The notes below the pieces were generated by a model. The model was given only the letters and a program-made list of their open reading frames with translations, ran no database searches and was not told where the DNA came from. DNA of 64,000 nt. It comes from Streptomyces bauhiniae. Its GTDB lineage: Bacteria; Actinomycetota; Actinomycetes; Streptomycetales; Streptomycetaceae. Positions 40,527 through 50,250 of this stretch are shown here, piece after piece (positions within the stretch are counted from its first letter, which is position 1; each line of letters starts with the position of its first letter). Both the position numbers and the translations under genes were made by a program. The stretch covers positions 558,001-622,000 of the forward strand of contig NZ_SRRT01000002.1 of assembly GCF_004784475.1 (NCBI RefSeq), written 5' to 3'.

Positions 40527-42638
40527 ATGACCGACACCCACTGCCCCTACTGCGCCCTCCAGTGCGGCATGCGCCTCAGCCCGAACCCCGCCGGAGGGGT
40601 GCCCGAGGTCACCGGGCGCGACGCATTCCCGGTGAACCGGGGTGCGTTGTGCGGGAAGGGGCAGACCGCCGCCGCGCTGCTGGCGCCCGGCGTACGGCTG
40701 ACCGCGCCTCTGGTGCGGGACGCGGACGGACTGCGCGAGGCGTCGTGGGAGGAGGCGCTGGACCGGGTCGCCGGGGCGATGAAAGCCACGGCGGCGGCTC
40801 AAGGGCCGGACGCGGTGGGGGTGTTCGGCGGTGGCGGCCTGACCAACGAAAAGGCGTACCTGCTCGGCAAGTTCGCCCGTGTCGCGCTGCGCACCCGCTC
40901 GATCGACTACAACGGCCGCTTCTGCATGTCCTCCGCTGCCGCCGCCTCCCGCGCCGCCTTCGGCCTGGACCGGGGGCTGCCCTTCCCGCTCGCGGACGTG
41001 GCCCGCACCGGGTGCGTGATCCTGGTCGGCGCCAACCCGGCCGAGACGATGCCGCCCGCGGTGCGCTATCTGCGCGAACTGCGGGAGAACGGCGGAACAT
41101 TGGTCGTCGTCGACCCGCGCCGGACCCGGACCGCCGAACTGGCCGACCTCCACCTCCAGCCGCTCCCCGGCACCGACCTGGCCCTGGCGCTCGGGCTGCT
41201 CCATCTCGCCGTCGCCGAGGGGCACGTGGACGAGGAGTTCATCGCGGCCCGTACGACGGGCTGGGCCGACGCCCGCGCCGCCGCGATGGCCCACTGGCCG
41301 GAGCGGGTGGAGGCGTTGACCGGTGTCCCCGTACCCCAACTCCGTGAAGCTGTCGCTCTGTTCACCCGCACCCCGCACGCCATGGTGCTCACCGCGCGCG
41401 GGCCCGAGCAGCAGAGCAAGGGCACCGCGACCGTCGGCGCCTGGATCGACCTGTGCCTGGCCACCGGCCGGGCCGGGCGCCCGCTGAGCGGATACGGCTG
41501 CCTCACCGGGCAGGGCAACGGCCAGGGTGGCCGCGAGCACGGGCAGAAGGCGGACCAACTCCCCGGCTACCGCTCGCTGGAGGACCCCGGGGCACGGGCG
41601 CACATCGCCGCCCTCTGGGGCGTGGACCCCGGCGCCCTGCCGCACTCCGGCTCGTCGGCGTACGAGCTGCTGGACTCCCTCGGCCGGCCCGGCGGGGTGC
41701 GGACGCTGCTGGTGATGGGGTCCAACCCGGTCGTCTCCGCGCCGGACGCCGCCCGCATCACCCGGCGGCTGACCGCGCTGGACCACCTCGCGGTGTGCGA
41801 CGTGGTGCTCTCCGAGACGGCCCTGCTGGCCGACGTCGTCCTGCCGGTGACCCAGTGGGCCGAGGAGACCGGCACCCTCACCAACCTGGAGGGCCGCGTC
41901 CTGCTCCGCCGCGCCGCCGTCACTCCGCCGGCGGGCGTTCGCAGCGACCTCGCCGTACTGCACGAGCTGGCTCAACGCCTGGGCCACGCAACAGGGTTCT
42001 CGTCAGTCCCCGAGGAGGTCTTCGCCGAGCTGCGCCGGGCCACCGCCGGGGCTCCCGCCGACTACTCCGGCATCTCCTACGACCGTATCGCCGCCGAGGA
42101 CGGCGTCTTCTGGCCCTGCCCCTCCCCCGAACACCCCGGCACCCCGCGCCTCTTCCTCGACCGTTTCGCCCACCCCGACGGCCGCGCCCGCTTCACCGCG
42201 CCCTCGCACCGGCCCGCCGCCGAGGAGCCCGACGAGGCGTATCCGCTGTACCTGACCACGGGGCGGACCGTCAGCCACTACCAGAGCGGCGCGCAGACCC
42301 GCCGGGTGCCGGAGCTGGCCGCCGCCGCGCCCGGTCCCTATGTGGAGCTGCATCCCGATCTGGCCGCCGGACTCGGCGTGCGGGAGGGGGAGTTGGTCAC
42401 CGTCACCAGCCGCCGGGGCACCGTCACCGCCCCGGCCCGTCTCACCGCCGCCATCCGGGCGGACACGGTGTTCATGCCGTTCCACTGGCCCGGTGCGGGA
42501 CGCGCGAACCTGCTCACCAACCCGGCGCTCGATCCGGTGTCCCGGATGCCGGAGTTCAAGGTGTGCGCGGTGCGGGTGGAGAAGGCGGTACTCCCCCGGG
42601 TCCGCGTGCCCGCCGTGCCGGTGGCGGTCGGCGCGTGA
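40527..42638 (+). CDS. nasA: Assimilatory nitrate reductase catalytic subunit (molybdopterin, [4Fe-4S])
   Basis: A 703-residue member of the bis-MGD oxidoreductase family. The N-terminal [4Fe-4S] site is C6-x2-C9-x3-C13 (HCPYCALQCGM) with a fourth Cys in GALCGKGQ. Moco-binding segments include GVFGGGGLTNEKAYLLGKFAR, YNGRFCMSSAA, GANPAETMPP, GQGNGQGGREHGQ and, at the C-terminus, LTTGRTVSHYQSG. The size and cytoplasmic nature (no Tat signal) match NasA/NarB nitrate reductases. The start at 40527 begins the conserved Cys segment; a longer in-frame start at 40410 is unlikely. The downstream flavoprotein starts within its stop codon (GTGA), so it is the first gene of an operon. Confidence 0.9.
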   Translation: MTDTHCPYCALQCGMRLSPNPAGGVPEVTGRDAFPVNRGALCGKGQTAAALLAPGVRLTAPLVRDADGLREASWEEALDRVAGAMKATAAAQGPDAVGVFGGGGLTNEKAYLLGKFARVALRTRSIDYNGRFCMSSAAAASRAAFGLDRGLPFPLADVARTGCVILVGANPAETMPPAVRYLRELRENGGTLVVVDPRRTRTAELADLHLQPLPGTDLALALGLLHLAVAEGHVDEEFIAARTTGWADARAAAMAHWPERVEALTGVPVPQLREAVALFTRTPHAMVLTARGPEQQSKGTATVGAWIDLCLATGRAGRPLSGYGCLTGQGNGQGGREHGQKADQLPGYRSLEDPGARAHIAALWGVDPGALPHSGSSAYELLDSLGRPGGVRTLLVMGSNPVVSAPDAARITRRLTALDHLAVCDVVLSETALLADVVLPVTQWAEETGTLTNLEGRVLLRRAAVTPPAGVRSDLAVLHELAQRLGHATGFSSVPEEVFAELRRATAGAPADYSGISYDRIAAEDGVFWPCPSPEHPGTPRLFLDRFAHPDGRARFTAPSHRPAAEEPDEAYPLYLTTGRTVSHYQSGAQTRRVPELAAAAPGPYVELHPDLAAGLGVREGELVTVTSRRGTVTAPARLTAAIRADTVFMPFHWPGAGRANLLTNPALDPVSRMPEFKVCAVRVEKAVLPRVRVPAVPVAVGA

Positions 42639-43795
42639 AGGCCCGCCGTATCGCCGTGGTCGGGGCGGGGATGGCCGCCGCGCGTCTGGCGCAACAGCTT
42701 GCGGCTCACGCCGGGCCTACGGAGACGGTTCTGTACGGGGCCGAGCCGGAACCGCCGTACAACCGGGCGCTCTTGGCCGATGTCCTGGCCGGGCGGTATC
42801 GGACGGAAGCGCCGGCTCTGCCGACCGGGGACGCCCGGGTGCGCACCGGGACCGAGGTGGTGGCCGTCGACGTCCGGGGCCGGGCGCTCACGCTCGCCGA
42901 CGGGAGCCGGGAGACGTACGACGAGCTGGTCCTGGCGACGGGTGCCGAGCCCGTACGTCCGTTCACGGAGGGTGCGCATGCGCTGCGCTCGCTCGCCGAC
43001 GTCGCCCGTATCTCCCGGCACGCCGACACCGCCGACCGCGCGGTGGTGATCGGCGGTGGCGTGCTGGGCGTCGGCACAGCCCACGCCCTCGCCGCCCGAG
43101 GTTTGCCTGTGAACCTCGTTCACAAGGGCCCCCACCTGATCGACCGCCACCTCGACAGGCAGGCCGGCAACACCGTGCACACCACGCTGGCCCTCATGGG
43201 CGTCACAGTTCACCTCGCCTCGACCCCGGACGACAGCCTCACGCCGACGAGCACCGACCTCGTGGTTCACGCCTGCGGAGTCCGCCCCCGTACCGCCCTT
43301 GCGCGCGCCGCCGGCCTGCCCGTACGCAACGGCATCCTGGTCGACGACACCCTCGCCTGTGCCCCGCACACCTACGCCATCGGGGACTGCGCCGAGCACC
43401 GCGCCGCGCCGTACGCCCTGGCCACGACCGCCTGGGAGCAGGCCGACGTGCTCGCCGCCCGCCTCTCCGGCGCCGACCCCGAGGCGCGCTACACCGGCTC
43501 CCGGCCGATGACCCGGCTCACCGCGGGCCCCGTGGAGTACGCCGCGTTCGGGGCGTGCGACGACGCCGCCGAGGAGGGCGCCGACGTGCTGCGCATCGGG
43601 GACGCCACCCGGGGGGCCTACAAGAAGCTCGTGCTGCGCGGGGACCGGATCGTCGGCGCGATCCTCGTCGGCGACCTCGCCACCGCCGGCACCCTCACCC
43701 GCGCCCATCTCACCGGCCGGCCCGTCGGGCCCGACCCGTTGTCCCTGCTCACCGCCCCGCTGTCCCACCGAGCGACCGAGGAGTCCCGCCCATGA
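42635..43795 (+). CDS. FAD-dependent reductase, NasB-like partner of nitrate reductase
   Basis: A 386-residue NAD(P)H/FAD oxidoreductase starting at GTG 42635. The FAD motif IAVVGAGMAAARLAQQL, the second dinucleotide motif AVVIGGGVLGVGTAHAL and the FAD-contacting YAIGDCAEH are present. It resembles the N-terminal half of NirB and nitrite-reductase-type electron carriers. It probably passes electrons from NAD(P)H to NasA. It lies between nasA and nirB with four-base overlaps at both ends, the strongest evidence for that role. It lacks the BFD and siroheme domains of NirB. Confidence 0.85.
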   Translation: MKARRIAVVGAGMAAARLAQQLAAHAGPTETVLYGAEPEPPYNRALLADVLAGRYRTEAPALPTGDARVRTGTEVVAVDVRGRALTLADGSRETYDELVLATGAEPVRPFTEGAHALRSLADVARISRHADTADRAVVIGGGVLGVGTAHALAARGLPVNLVHKGPHLIDRHLDRQAGNTVHTTLALMGVTVHLASTPDDSLTPTSTDLVVHACGVRPRTALARAAGLPVRNGILVDDTLACAPHTYAIGDCAEHRAAPYALATTAWEQADVLAARLSGADPEARYTGSRPMTRLTAGPVEYAAFGACDDAAEEGADVLRIGDATRGAYKKLVLRGDRIVGAILVGDLATAGTLTRAHLTGRPVGPDPLSLLTAPLSHRATEESRP

Positions 43796-46368
43796 CCGCC
43801 CCCACCACCCGGCCCCCGAAGGAGCTGGTGCTCGTCGGCCACGGCATGGCCGGCCAGCGCTTCCTGGAGGCGCTGTACGAGCAGCCCGGCGCCGACGCCT
43901 GGCATGTCACCGTCCTCGCCGAGGAGCCCCGGCCCGCCTACGACCGCGTCCACCTGACGAGCTGGTTTGCGGGCACCACGGCCGAAGAACTCAGCTTGGT
44001 CTCCGCCGAGTTCATGGCACAGCACGGCATCACCCTCCACCTCGGCGACCCCGCGACGGCCGTCGACCGCGCCGCCCGCACCGTCACCAGTGCCTCCGGC
44101 CGCGTCCTGCGCTACGACGCGCTGGTCCTGGCCACCGGCTCGTACCCCTTCGTGCCGCCCGTGCCCGGCCACGACACCCCCGGCTGCCATGTGTACCGCA
44201 CGCTCGAAGACGTCCGCGCCATCCGCGACGACGCGGCACGGGCCCGTACCGGGATCGTCGTCGGCGGCGGACTGCTCGGTCTGGAAGCGGCCGGCGCCCT
44301 GCGCGCCCTCGGACTGGACACGCACGTGGTGGAGTTCGCCCCGCGACTGATGGCCCTCCAGGTCGATGAGGGGGGTGGGGCGGTACTGCGCCGCAAGATC
44401 GAGGAGTTGGGCGTACGTGTGCACACCGGCGCGGGCACCTCCGCCGTAGCGGCAGGCCCCGACGGACGTGTCCGCGCGGCGCGGCTGTCGGACGGCACCG
44501 AACTCCCCGCCGATCTGGTGGTGTTCTCGGCCGGAGTCCGGGCCCGCGACCAACTGGCCCGCGACTGCGGTCTGTCGGTGGGCGAGCGCGGCGGCATCAC
44601 CGTCGACGCCACCTGCCGTACCGCCGACCCGCACGTGTGGGCCATCGGCGAATGCGCCCAGGCGGTGGACGGCCGGGTGTACGGCCTGGTCGCTCCCGGC
44701 TACGCGATGGCCGAGACAGCGGCCCGCCAACTGTGTCAGGTGAAAGCCGAGTTCACAGGCGCCGACCTCTCCACCAAGCTCAAGCTCCTCGGTGTCGACG
44801 TGGCCAGCTTCGGCGATCCGCACGGCACCGCCGAGGGCGCGCTCGACGTCACCTTCGCCGACAGCCGCTCCGGCGTCTACAAGAAGCTCGTCATCGGCGC
44901 CGACGGCTCCCTCCTCGGCGGCGTCCTGGTGGGCGACACCGAGGCGTACGGCGTACTGCGCCCCCTCGCACTCGCCGGAAAGCCACTGACCGTACCCCCG
45001 GAGCAGTTGGTCCTCCCCGCCACTCAAGGCGACGCCGTCACACCGAAGTTGCCCGACGACGCGGTGCTCTGCTCCTGCCACAACGTCACCGGAGGTGCCG
45101 TCCGCGCCGCCGTACGGGAACAGGGCCTCACCGACGTCACCGAGGTCAAGAAGTGCACCAAGGCCGGTACCGGCTGCGGCAGTTGCATCAAGACCCTCAC
45201 CACCGTCGTCCGGGACGAACTCGCCGCGTCCGGCACCGAGGTCTCCCGCGACCTGTGCGAGCACTTCGCCCACACCCGTGCCGAGCTGTACGAGATCGTC
45301 CGCGTCCGGGGCATCACCGACTTCACCACGCTCATCGACGGCCACGGCACCGGCGACGGCTGCGACGTCTGCAAGCCCGTCGTCGCCTCGATCCTGGCGA
45401 GCCTGGGCAACGGCCACGTCCTGGACGGGGAGCAGGCCGCCCTCCAGGACACCAACGACCACCACCTCGCCAACCTCCAGCGCAACGGCTCCTATTCGGT
45501 CGTCCCACGCGTCCCCGGCGGCGAGATCACCCCGGAGAAGCTCATCGTCATCGGCGAGGTGGCCCGCGACTTCGGCCTCTACACCAAGATCACCGGTGGT
45601 CAGCGCATCGACCTCTTCGGGGCCCGCGTCGACCAACTCCCCGCCGTCTGGCGCCGCCTGGTCGACGCCGGCTTCGAGTCGGGGCACGCCTACGGCAAGT
45701 CGCTGCGCACGGTGAAGTCCTGCGTCGGGCAGACCTGGTGCCGGTACGGGGTACAGGACTCCACCTCGCTCGCCATCGAACTGGAGCTGCGCTACCGGGG
45801 GTTGCGCGCCCCGCACAAGCTGAAGTCCGCCGTCTCGGGGTGCGCCCGCGAGTGCGCGGAGGCCCAGTCCAAGGACTTCGGGATCATCGCCACCTCCACC
45901 GGCTGGAACCTCTACGTCGGCGGCAACGGCGGCACCTCCCCGCGCCACGCCGACCTGCTCGCCACCGACCTGGACAAGGCGACCCTGATCCGCACCATCG
46001 ATCGGTTCCTGATGTTCTACATCCGCACCGCCGACCGCCTGGAACGCACCGCGCCCTGGCTGGAGCGGCTCGAAGGCGGCCTGGACCATCTGCGGGCCGT
46101 CGTGCTGGACGACTCGCTGGGCATCGCGGCCGACCTGGACGCCCAGATGGCCCGCCACGTCTCCGGCTACGCGGACGAGTGGGCCGCCGTCCTGGACGAC
46201 CCCGACCGGCTGCGCCGCTTCACCTCCTTCGCCAACGCCCCGGACGTGCCCGATCCCACGGTCACCTTCGTCCCCGAGCGCGACCAGATGCGCCCGGCCC
46301 GGCCCGGCGAGGACGGGCGTCCGCTGCGGGAGCTGGTCCTCGTCTCCGCCCAGGAGGCCGGCCGATGA
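43792..46368 (+). CDS. nirB: Nitrite reductase [NAD(P)H] large subunit
   Basis: An 858-residue protein with the full NirB layout. The FAD/NAD domain occupies about residues 1-410 (LVLVGHGMAGQRFLEAL, GIVVGGGLLGLEAAGAL). A BFD-like [2Fe-2S] domain lies at about 425-485 (CSCHNVTGG, KCTKAGTGCGSC). The ferredoxin-like half-domain and siroheme/[4Fe-4S] domain at about 560-770 have the cysteines SCVGQTWCRYG and SGCARECAEAQSKDFG. It reduces nitrite to ammonium in six electrons. The cofactor is supplied by the siroheme genes on the other side of nasA. ATG 43792 and the stop both overlap neighbours by four bases. Confidence 0.93.
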   Translation: MTAPTTRPPKELVLVGHGMAGQRFLEALYEQPGADAWHVTVLAEEPRPAYDRVHLTSWFAGTTAEELSLVSAEFMAQHGITLHLGDPATAVDRAARTVTSASGRVLRYDALVLATGSYPFVPPVPGHDTPGCHVYRTLEDVRAIRDDAARARTGIVVGGGLLGLEAAGALRALGLDTHVVEFAPRLMALQVDEGGGAVLRRKIEELGVRVHTGAGTSAVAAGPDGRVRAARLSDGTELPADLVVFSAGVRARDQLARDCGLSVGERGGITVDATCRTADPHVWAIGECAQAVDGRVYGLVAPGYAMAETAARQLCQVKAEFTGADLSTKLKLLGVDVASFGDPHGTAEGALDVTFADSRSGVYKKLVIGADGSLLGGVLVGDTEAYGVLRPLALAGKPLTVPPEQLVLPATQGDAVTPKLPDDAVLCSCHNVTGGAVRAAVREQGLTDVTEVKKCTKAGTGCGSCIKTLTTVVRDELAASGTEVSRDLCEHFAHTRAELYEIVRVRGITDFTTLIDGHGTGDGCDVCKPVVASILASLGNGHVLDGEQAALQDTNDHHLANLQRNGSYSVVPRVPGGEITPEKLIVIGEVARDFGLYTKITGGQRIDLFGARVDQLPAVWRRLVDAGFESGHAYGKSLRTVKSCVGQTWCRYGVQDSTSLAIELELRYRGLRAPHKLKSAVSGCARECAEAQSKDFGIIATSTGWNLYVGGNGGTSPRHADLLATDLDKATLIRTIDRFLMFYIRTADRLERTAPWLERLEGGLDHLRAVVLDDSLGIAADLDAQMARHVSGYADEWAAVLDDPDRLRRFTSFANAPDVPDPTVTFVPERDQMRPARPGEDGRPLRELVLVSAQEAGR

Positions 46369-46739
46369 CGGACATCCTGGTCGAGGTCCGGCACGGCGCC
46401 CGCTGGGTCCCCGTCCTGCGGTACGCCGACCTCGTCCCCGGCCGGGGCGTGGCCGTCCTCCTCGGCGATGAGCAGGTCGCCCTCTTCCGTGACCGGGCGG
46501 GCCGGCTGCACGCCGTCGGCAACCGCGATCCGTTCAGCGGCGCCCAGGTCATCTCGCGCGGCCTGCTCGGCAGCCGGGGTGACACGCGCGTCGTCGCCTC
46601 GCCCATGTACAAGCAGGTCTTCGACCTGAGCACCGGCACCTGTCTCGACGAGCCCACCGCCCCCGACGGCACGCCCGCCCGGCTGCCCGTGTGGCCGGTG
46701 CGCACCACTCCCCCGGAAGGCGGCCCCGCATGCCCGTGA
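46365..46739 (+). CDS. nirD: Nitrite reductase [NAD(P)H] small subunit
   Basis: A 124-residue Rieske-fold protein without the Rieske cysteines, as is normal for NirD. LVPGRGVAVLLGDEQVALFR, AVGNRDPFSGAQVISRGLLG and VASPMYKQVFDLSTGTC are characteristic. It associates with NirB and is needed for nitrite reduction. The start at 46365 overlaps the nirB stop (ATGA), and narK begins inside its last codons. Confidence 0.92.
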   Translation: MTDILVEVRHGARWVPVLRYADLVPGRGVAVLLGDEQVALFRDRAGRLHAVGNRDPFSGAQVISRGLLGSRGDTRVVASPMYKQVFDLSTGTCLDEPTAPDGTPARLPVWPVRTTPPEGGPACP

Positions 46740-48064
46740 CCCACCCAACCGGTTCTCCCGGCGTCCAGGAAGCCGCCCCGGCCCTGCGCCGGCTGCTCCC
46801 CGGCCGCCGCCGCGAACTTACCGACTGGCACCCCGAGGACCCCGCCTTCTGGCAGGCGGGCGGCGCCCGGACCGCCCGCCGCAACCTGCTGTGGTCCGTC
46901 GTCGCCGAGCACGTCGGCTTCTCCGTCTGGAGCCTGTGGTCCGTCCTCGTGCTGTTCCTGGGCCCGGAGTACGGGGTCGACCCGGCCGGCAAGTTCCTGC
47001 TGACGGCCCTGCCCACCGCGCTCGGCGCGCTGCTGCGGGTGCCGTACGCCCGCGCCGTCGGCGTCTTCGGCGGCCGCACCTGGACGGTGGTCAGCGCGCT
47101 GCTCCTGCTCGTCCCCACCGTGGCGACCGCCGTCGTCCTGGAGCCCGGCACCTCGTACGGCACCCTGCTGCTCACCGCCTGCCTCGCCGGGGTCGGCGGC
47201 GGCAACTTCGCCTCCTCGATGGCGAACATCAACGCGTACTATCCGCAGCCCCTCAAGGGCTGGGCCCTCGGCGTCAACGCCGGCGGCGGCAACCTCGGTG
47301 TCCCGGCGGTGCAGTTGGCGGGCCTCGCGGTCCTCGCCACGGTGGGCGCCGGGCACCCCCGGCTACTGGTGTTGCTCTATGTACCGCTCATCGTCGCCGC
47401 CGCCGTGTGCGCCTTCCTGCGGATGGACGACCTGTGCGTGCCCCGGCCGCCGGGTCAGTTGAGCGTGCTGATCAGGTGGCGGCACACCTGGCTGATCTCG
47501 CTGCTGTACGTGGGGACGTTCGGCTCGTTCATCGGGTTCTCGTTCGCCTTCGGGCAGGTGCTCCAGGTGCAGTTCGCGGACGAGTTCGCCACTCCGGTCA
47601 GCGCCGCGTACCTGACCTTCCTGGGTCCGCTGCTCGGCTCGCTCGTGCGCCCGGTGGGCGGACGGCTCGCCGACCGGTTCGGCGGGGCACGGGTGAGCCT
47701 GGCGGTCTTCGCCGCGATGGCGGGCGGCGCGCTGCTGGCCCTGGCCGCCTCCCGCGCCCACTCCCTCCCCCTGTTCGTGACGGCGTTCACCGCCCTGTTC
47801 GTCCTCAGCGGGCTGGGCAACGGCTCGACCTACAAGATGATCCCGACCCTGTGCCGCACCACCCCCGACGGCGAGGCCCGCGCCTCGGCGCTGATCGGCT
47901 TCGCGGGTGCGGTCGGGGCCTTCGGCGGGGTGCTGGTCAACATCGCCTTCCGCGAGTCGTTCCTCGCGGTCGGGAACGGCGACGGGGCGTACATCGCGTT
48001 CGTCGCCGCGTACGTGGTCTGCGCGGGCGTGACCTGGACGGCGTACGTACGACGGCCGGTCTGA
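46730..48064 (+). CDS. narK: Nitrate/nitrite transporter, NarK family (MFS)
   Basis: A 444-residue MFS protein with about 12 helices. The nitrate signatures are recognisable: GVGGGNFASSMANINAYYP in the fifth helix and GLGNGSTYKMIPTL in the eleventh, with SVVAEHVGFSVWSLWSV at the N-terminus. It probably imports nitrate for assimilation and may export nitrite. The start at 46730 has GGAAGG at 46715-46720 and overlaps the end of nirD by 10 bases, so the transporter belongs to the nas operon. It converges with the SpoIIE-type gene after 13 bases with no clear terminator. Confidence 0.92.
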   Translation: MPVTHPTGSPGVQEAAPALRRLLPGRRRELTDWHPEDPAFWQAGGARTARRNLLWSVVAEHVGFSVWSLWSVLVLFLGPEYGVDPAGKFLLTALPTALGALLRVPYARAVGVFGGRTWTVVSALLLLVPTVATAVVLEPGTSYGTLLLTACLAGVGGGNFASSMANINAYYPQPLKGWALGVNAGGGNLGVPAVQLAGLAVLATVGAGHPRLLVLLYVPLIVAAAVCAFLRMDDLCVPRPPGQLSVLIRWRHTWLISLLYVGTFGSFIGFSFAFGQVLQVQFADEFATPVSAAYLTFLGPLLGSLVRPVGGRLADRFGGARVSLAVFAAMAGGALLALAASRAHSLPLFVTAFTALFVLSGLGNGSTYKMIPTLCRTTPDGEARASALIGFAGAVGAFGGVLVNIAFRESFLAVGNGDGAYIAFVAAYVVCAGVTWTAYVRRPV

Positions 48065-48077
48065 GCACGCCCGGCGC

Positions 48078-50186
48078 TCAGGAGAGTTCCTCCACCTCCG
48101 CCAGGTCGAACGCCTCGAACCCGGCCGCCGCGTCCGGTTCCCCGCCGAGCCGCTGCTCGGACCAGATCGTCTTGTCCTGGTGGCTGTGCCGGACGCCCCA
48201 ACGGGTGCTGAGGCGCATGACGATGTACAGGCCGCGCCCGCCTTCGTCGCTCTCGCGGGCGTGGCGCAGGTGGGGGCTGGTGCTGTTGGCGTCGGTGACC
48301 TCGGTCAGGAGCCGGCCGCTGTCGTGGATGAGGCGCAGTTGGATGGGCCCGGCACCGTAGCGGATGGCGTTGGTGACGAGTTCGCTGACGATGAGCCCGG
48401 TGGTGTACGCCGCCTCCTCCAGGTGCCAGACGGCGAGCTGCTGGTCGACCAGCCGCCGTGCCGTGCTCACCACGGACGGCTCGGAGGGCAGCGTCCAGTC
48501 CGCGACGTTCTCCTTGGCCAGGGTGTGGGTGCGGGCGAGCAGCAGTACGGCGTCGTCGTCGCGGGAGGGCGCCATGCGGTACACGGCGTCGTCACTCAGT
48601 TCCCGCAGGGGCCGCGCGGGCGAGGCGAGGGTCTGGGCGAGCCTGCGCCGGGCGGCGGCCGGGTCGTGGGCGTGGGCGCCGAGGAGGCCGTTGGTGTAGT
48701 GGGCGATCAGGGTCCCGGCGGGCAGGTCGATCAGGGCCGGGGTGAAGACCCGTCCGCCGCCCGCGCCCAGTGGTGGCCCGAGCGGTACGTCCACGGGGAT
48801 GGGCGAGCCGGCGGGGTCCACGATCACCGGCGCCGGGTGTCCGGCCCGCACCATGGCGCAGCGCCGGGAGACCGGGTTGTAGACGGTGACCGCGCAGGTC
48901 GCCACGTAGGCGTCCGAGGGTTCGGCGAGCTGGGAGGCGACCTCGTCCAGGTGGGTCAGCAGTTCGTCGGTCTCCAGGTCCTGGAGCGCGAGGGTGCGCA
49001 GGGCGATACGGAGCTGGCCCATCGTGGCAGCCGCCTCGATGCCGTGGCCGGCGACATCGCCGACGACGAGCGCGACGCGGGTTCCGGAGAGGGGGATGAC
49101 GTCGTACCAGTCGCCGCCCGCGCTCTCGGGCAGGTACATGTGGGCGGTCTCCACCGCCGAGAGGCGCGGAGTGGTGCTGGGCTGGAGCTTGCGCTGCAGG
49201 GTGGAGGCCACCATGTGCTCGCGGCGGTAGCTGCGCGCGTTGTCCAGGTGGGCGGCGGTGGCGGCGGACGCCTGCCGGGCCACGTCGAGGTCGGCCTCGT
49301 CGAAGGGGTCGGTCCGGTGCCGGTACAGGGTGAGCAGGCCGAGCACGGTGTTCCGCACCGTGAGCGGTACGACGATCATGGAGTGCACGTTCGCCCGGAG
49401 CAGCGGCTCGAACATGTCCGGGTCGGCGGCCAGCCACGGCGCGTCCGGCGTCACCGGGACGATACGGGCCTCGGTGTCGTTGAGCGCCTGCGTGTACGGC
49501 GTGGGGTAGGGGAAGGGACGGCTGTCCCCCTCCTTCCTGGCGGTCACGGTGTCCGCCGGGGCGAAGGAGATCCGGCGCAGCGGCACCCCGGACGACAGGG
49601 GGCCGGTCGGGGGGCCGTCGTCCAGCAGGTCGACGCTCGCGCCGTCGGCGAACGTCGGGACCAGGGCTCGCACCAGCTCGTCGGCCGTGGTCCGCACGTC
49701 CAGCGTGGAACCCACGGTCGAGTTCACCTTGCTGAGGACGGCGAGCCGGTCCGCCGCGGCCTGCCTCTCGGTCACGTCCTCGACCACGCCCACCAGGCCG
49801 GGAGGCCCGCCGCCCGAGTCGGGCAACGGGAAGAGGGACACCTCCACCGCGAGCGTCCGGTCCGGGTCGGACGGCGACTGGCCCCGGATCAGCATCCCCC
49901 GCAGCGGCACGCCGCTGGCCAGCGCCTCCTCCATCAGGGATCTCAGCTCGGCCGACTCCAGACCCGGCGCGAACTCCTCGACGTCATGCCCGACCACGTC
50001 CTCGGCGGCCAGCTTCCGCACCCCTCGCCCGGACGGGTTGTAGCGCGTGACCTTCCGCTCGGAGTCGAAGACGAACAGCCCTTGGGGAGAGTTGCCGAAC
50101 AGCGCGTTCAGCACCGCGGCATCATCGATGGGCTCGCTCGCCACCCCAAGCTCCCTTCCCGGACGTTCCTCCTCACCTTCTCGCAT
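48078..50186 (-). CDS. PAS-GAF-SpoIIE phosphatase with C-terminal anti-sigma-type kinase domain
   Basis: A 702-residue signalling protein. Order: PAS at about 20-140 (GLFVFDSERKVTRYNPSG), GAF at about 155-315, SpoIIE/PP2C phosphatase at about 330-545 (MYLPESAGGDWYDVIPL, ALVVGDVAGHGIEAAATMG), and a HATPase_c/RsbW-like domain at the C-terminus (LIVSELVTNAIRYGAGP, DEGGRGLYIVMRLSTRWGV). Such proteins dephosphorylate anti-anti-sigma factors and may phosphorylate them in turn, controlling stress or developmental sigma factors. The start is ATG 50186; GTG 50144, with GGGAG upstream, is a good alternative. Confidence 0.9.
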   Translation of the reverse strand: MREGEEERPGRELGVASEPIDDAAVLNALFGNSPQGLFVFDSERKVTRYNPSGRGVRKLAAEDVVGHDVEEFAPGLESAELRSLMEEALASGVPLRGMLIRGQSPSDPDRTLAVEVSLFPLPDSGGGPPGLVGVVEDVTERQAAADRLAVLSKVNSTVGSTLDVRTTADELVRALVPTFADGASVDLLDDGPPTGPLSSGVPLRRISFAPADTVTARKEGDSRPFPYPTPYTQALNDTEARIVPVTPDAPWLAADPDMFEPLLRANVHSMIVVPLTVRNTVLGLLTLYRHRTDPFDEADLDVARQASAATAAHLDNARSYRREHMVASTLQRKLQPSTTPRLSAVETAHMYLPESAGGDWYDVIPLSGTRVALVVGDVAGHGIEAAATMGQLRIALRTLALQDLETDELLTHLDEVASQLAEPSDAYVATCAVTVYNPVSRRCAMVRAGHPAPVIVDPAGSPIPVDVPLGPPLGAGGGRVFTPALIDLPAGTLIAHYTNGLLGAHAHDPAAARRRLAQTLASPARPLRELSDDAVYRMAPSRDDDAVLLLARTHTLAKENVADWTLPSEPSVVSTARRLVDQQLAVWHLEEAAYTTGLIVSELVTNAIRYGAGPIQLRLIHDSGRLLTEVTDANSTSPHLRHARESDEGGRGLYIVMRLSTRWGVRHSHQDKTIWSEQRLGGEPDAAAGFEAFDLAEVEELS

Positions 50187-50250
50187 CGACGGGTCCCAGC
50201 AACTCGACTGGGGCGGCGACAGGGCCGGGGCGCGGTGACCGGCCCTGCTT

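Noticed and set aside
42338..46158. Long minus-strand frames opposite nasA-nirB
   Set aside because: They are antisense shadows of strongly conserved genes, rich in Gly/Arg/Val, with no family features.
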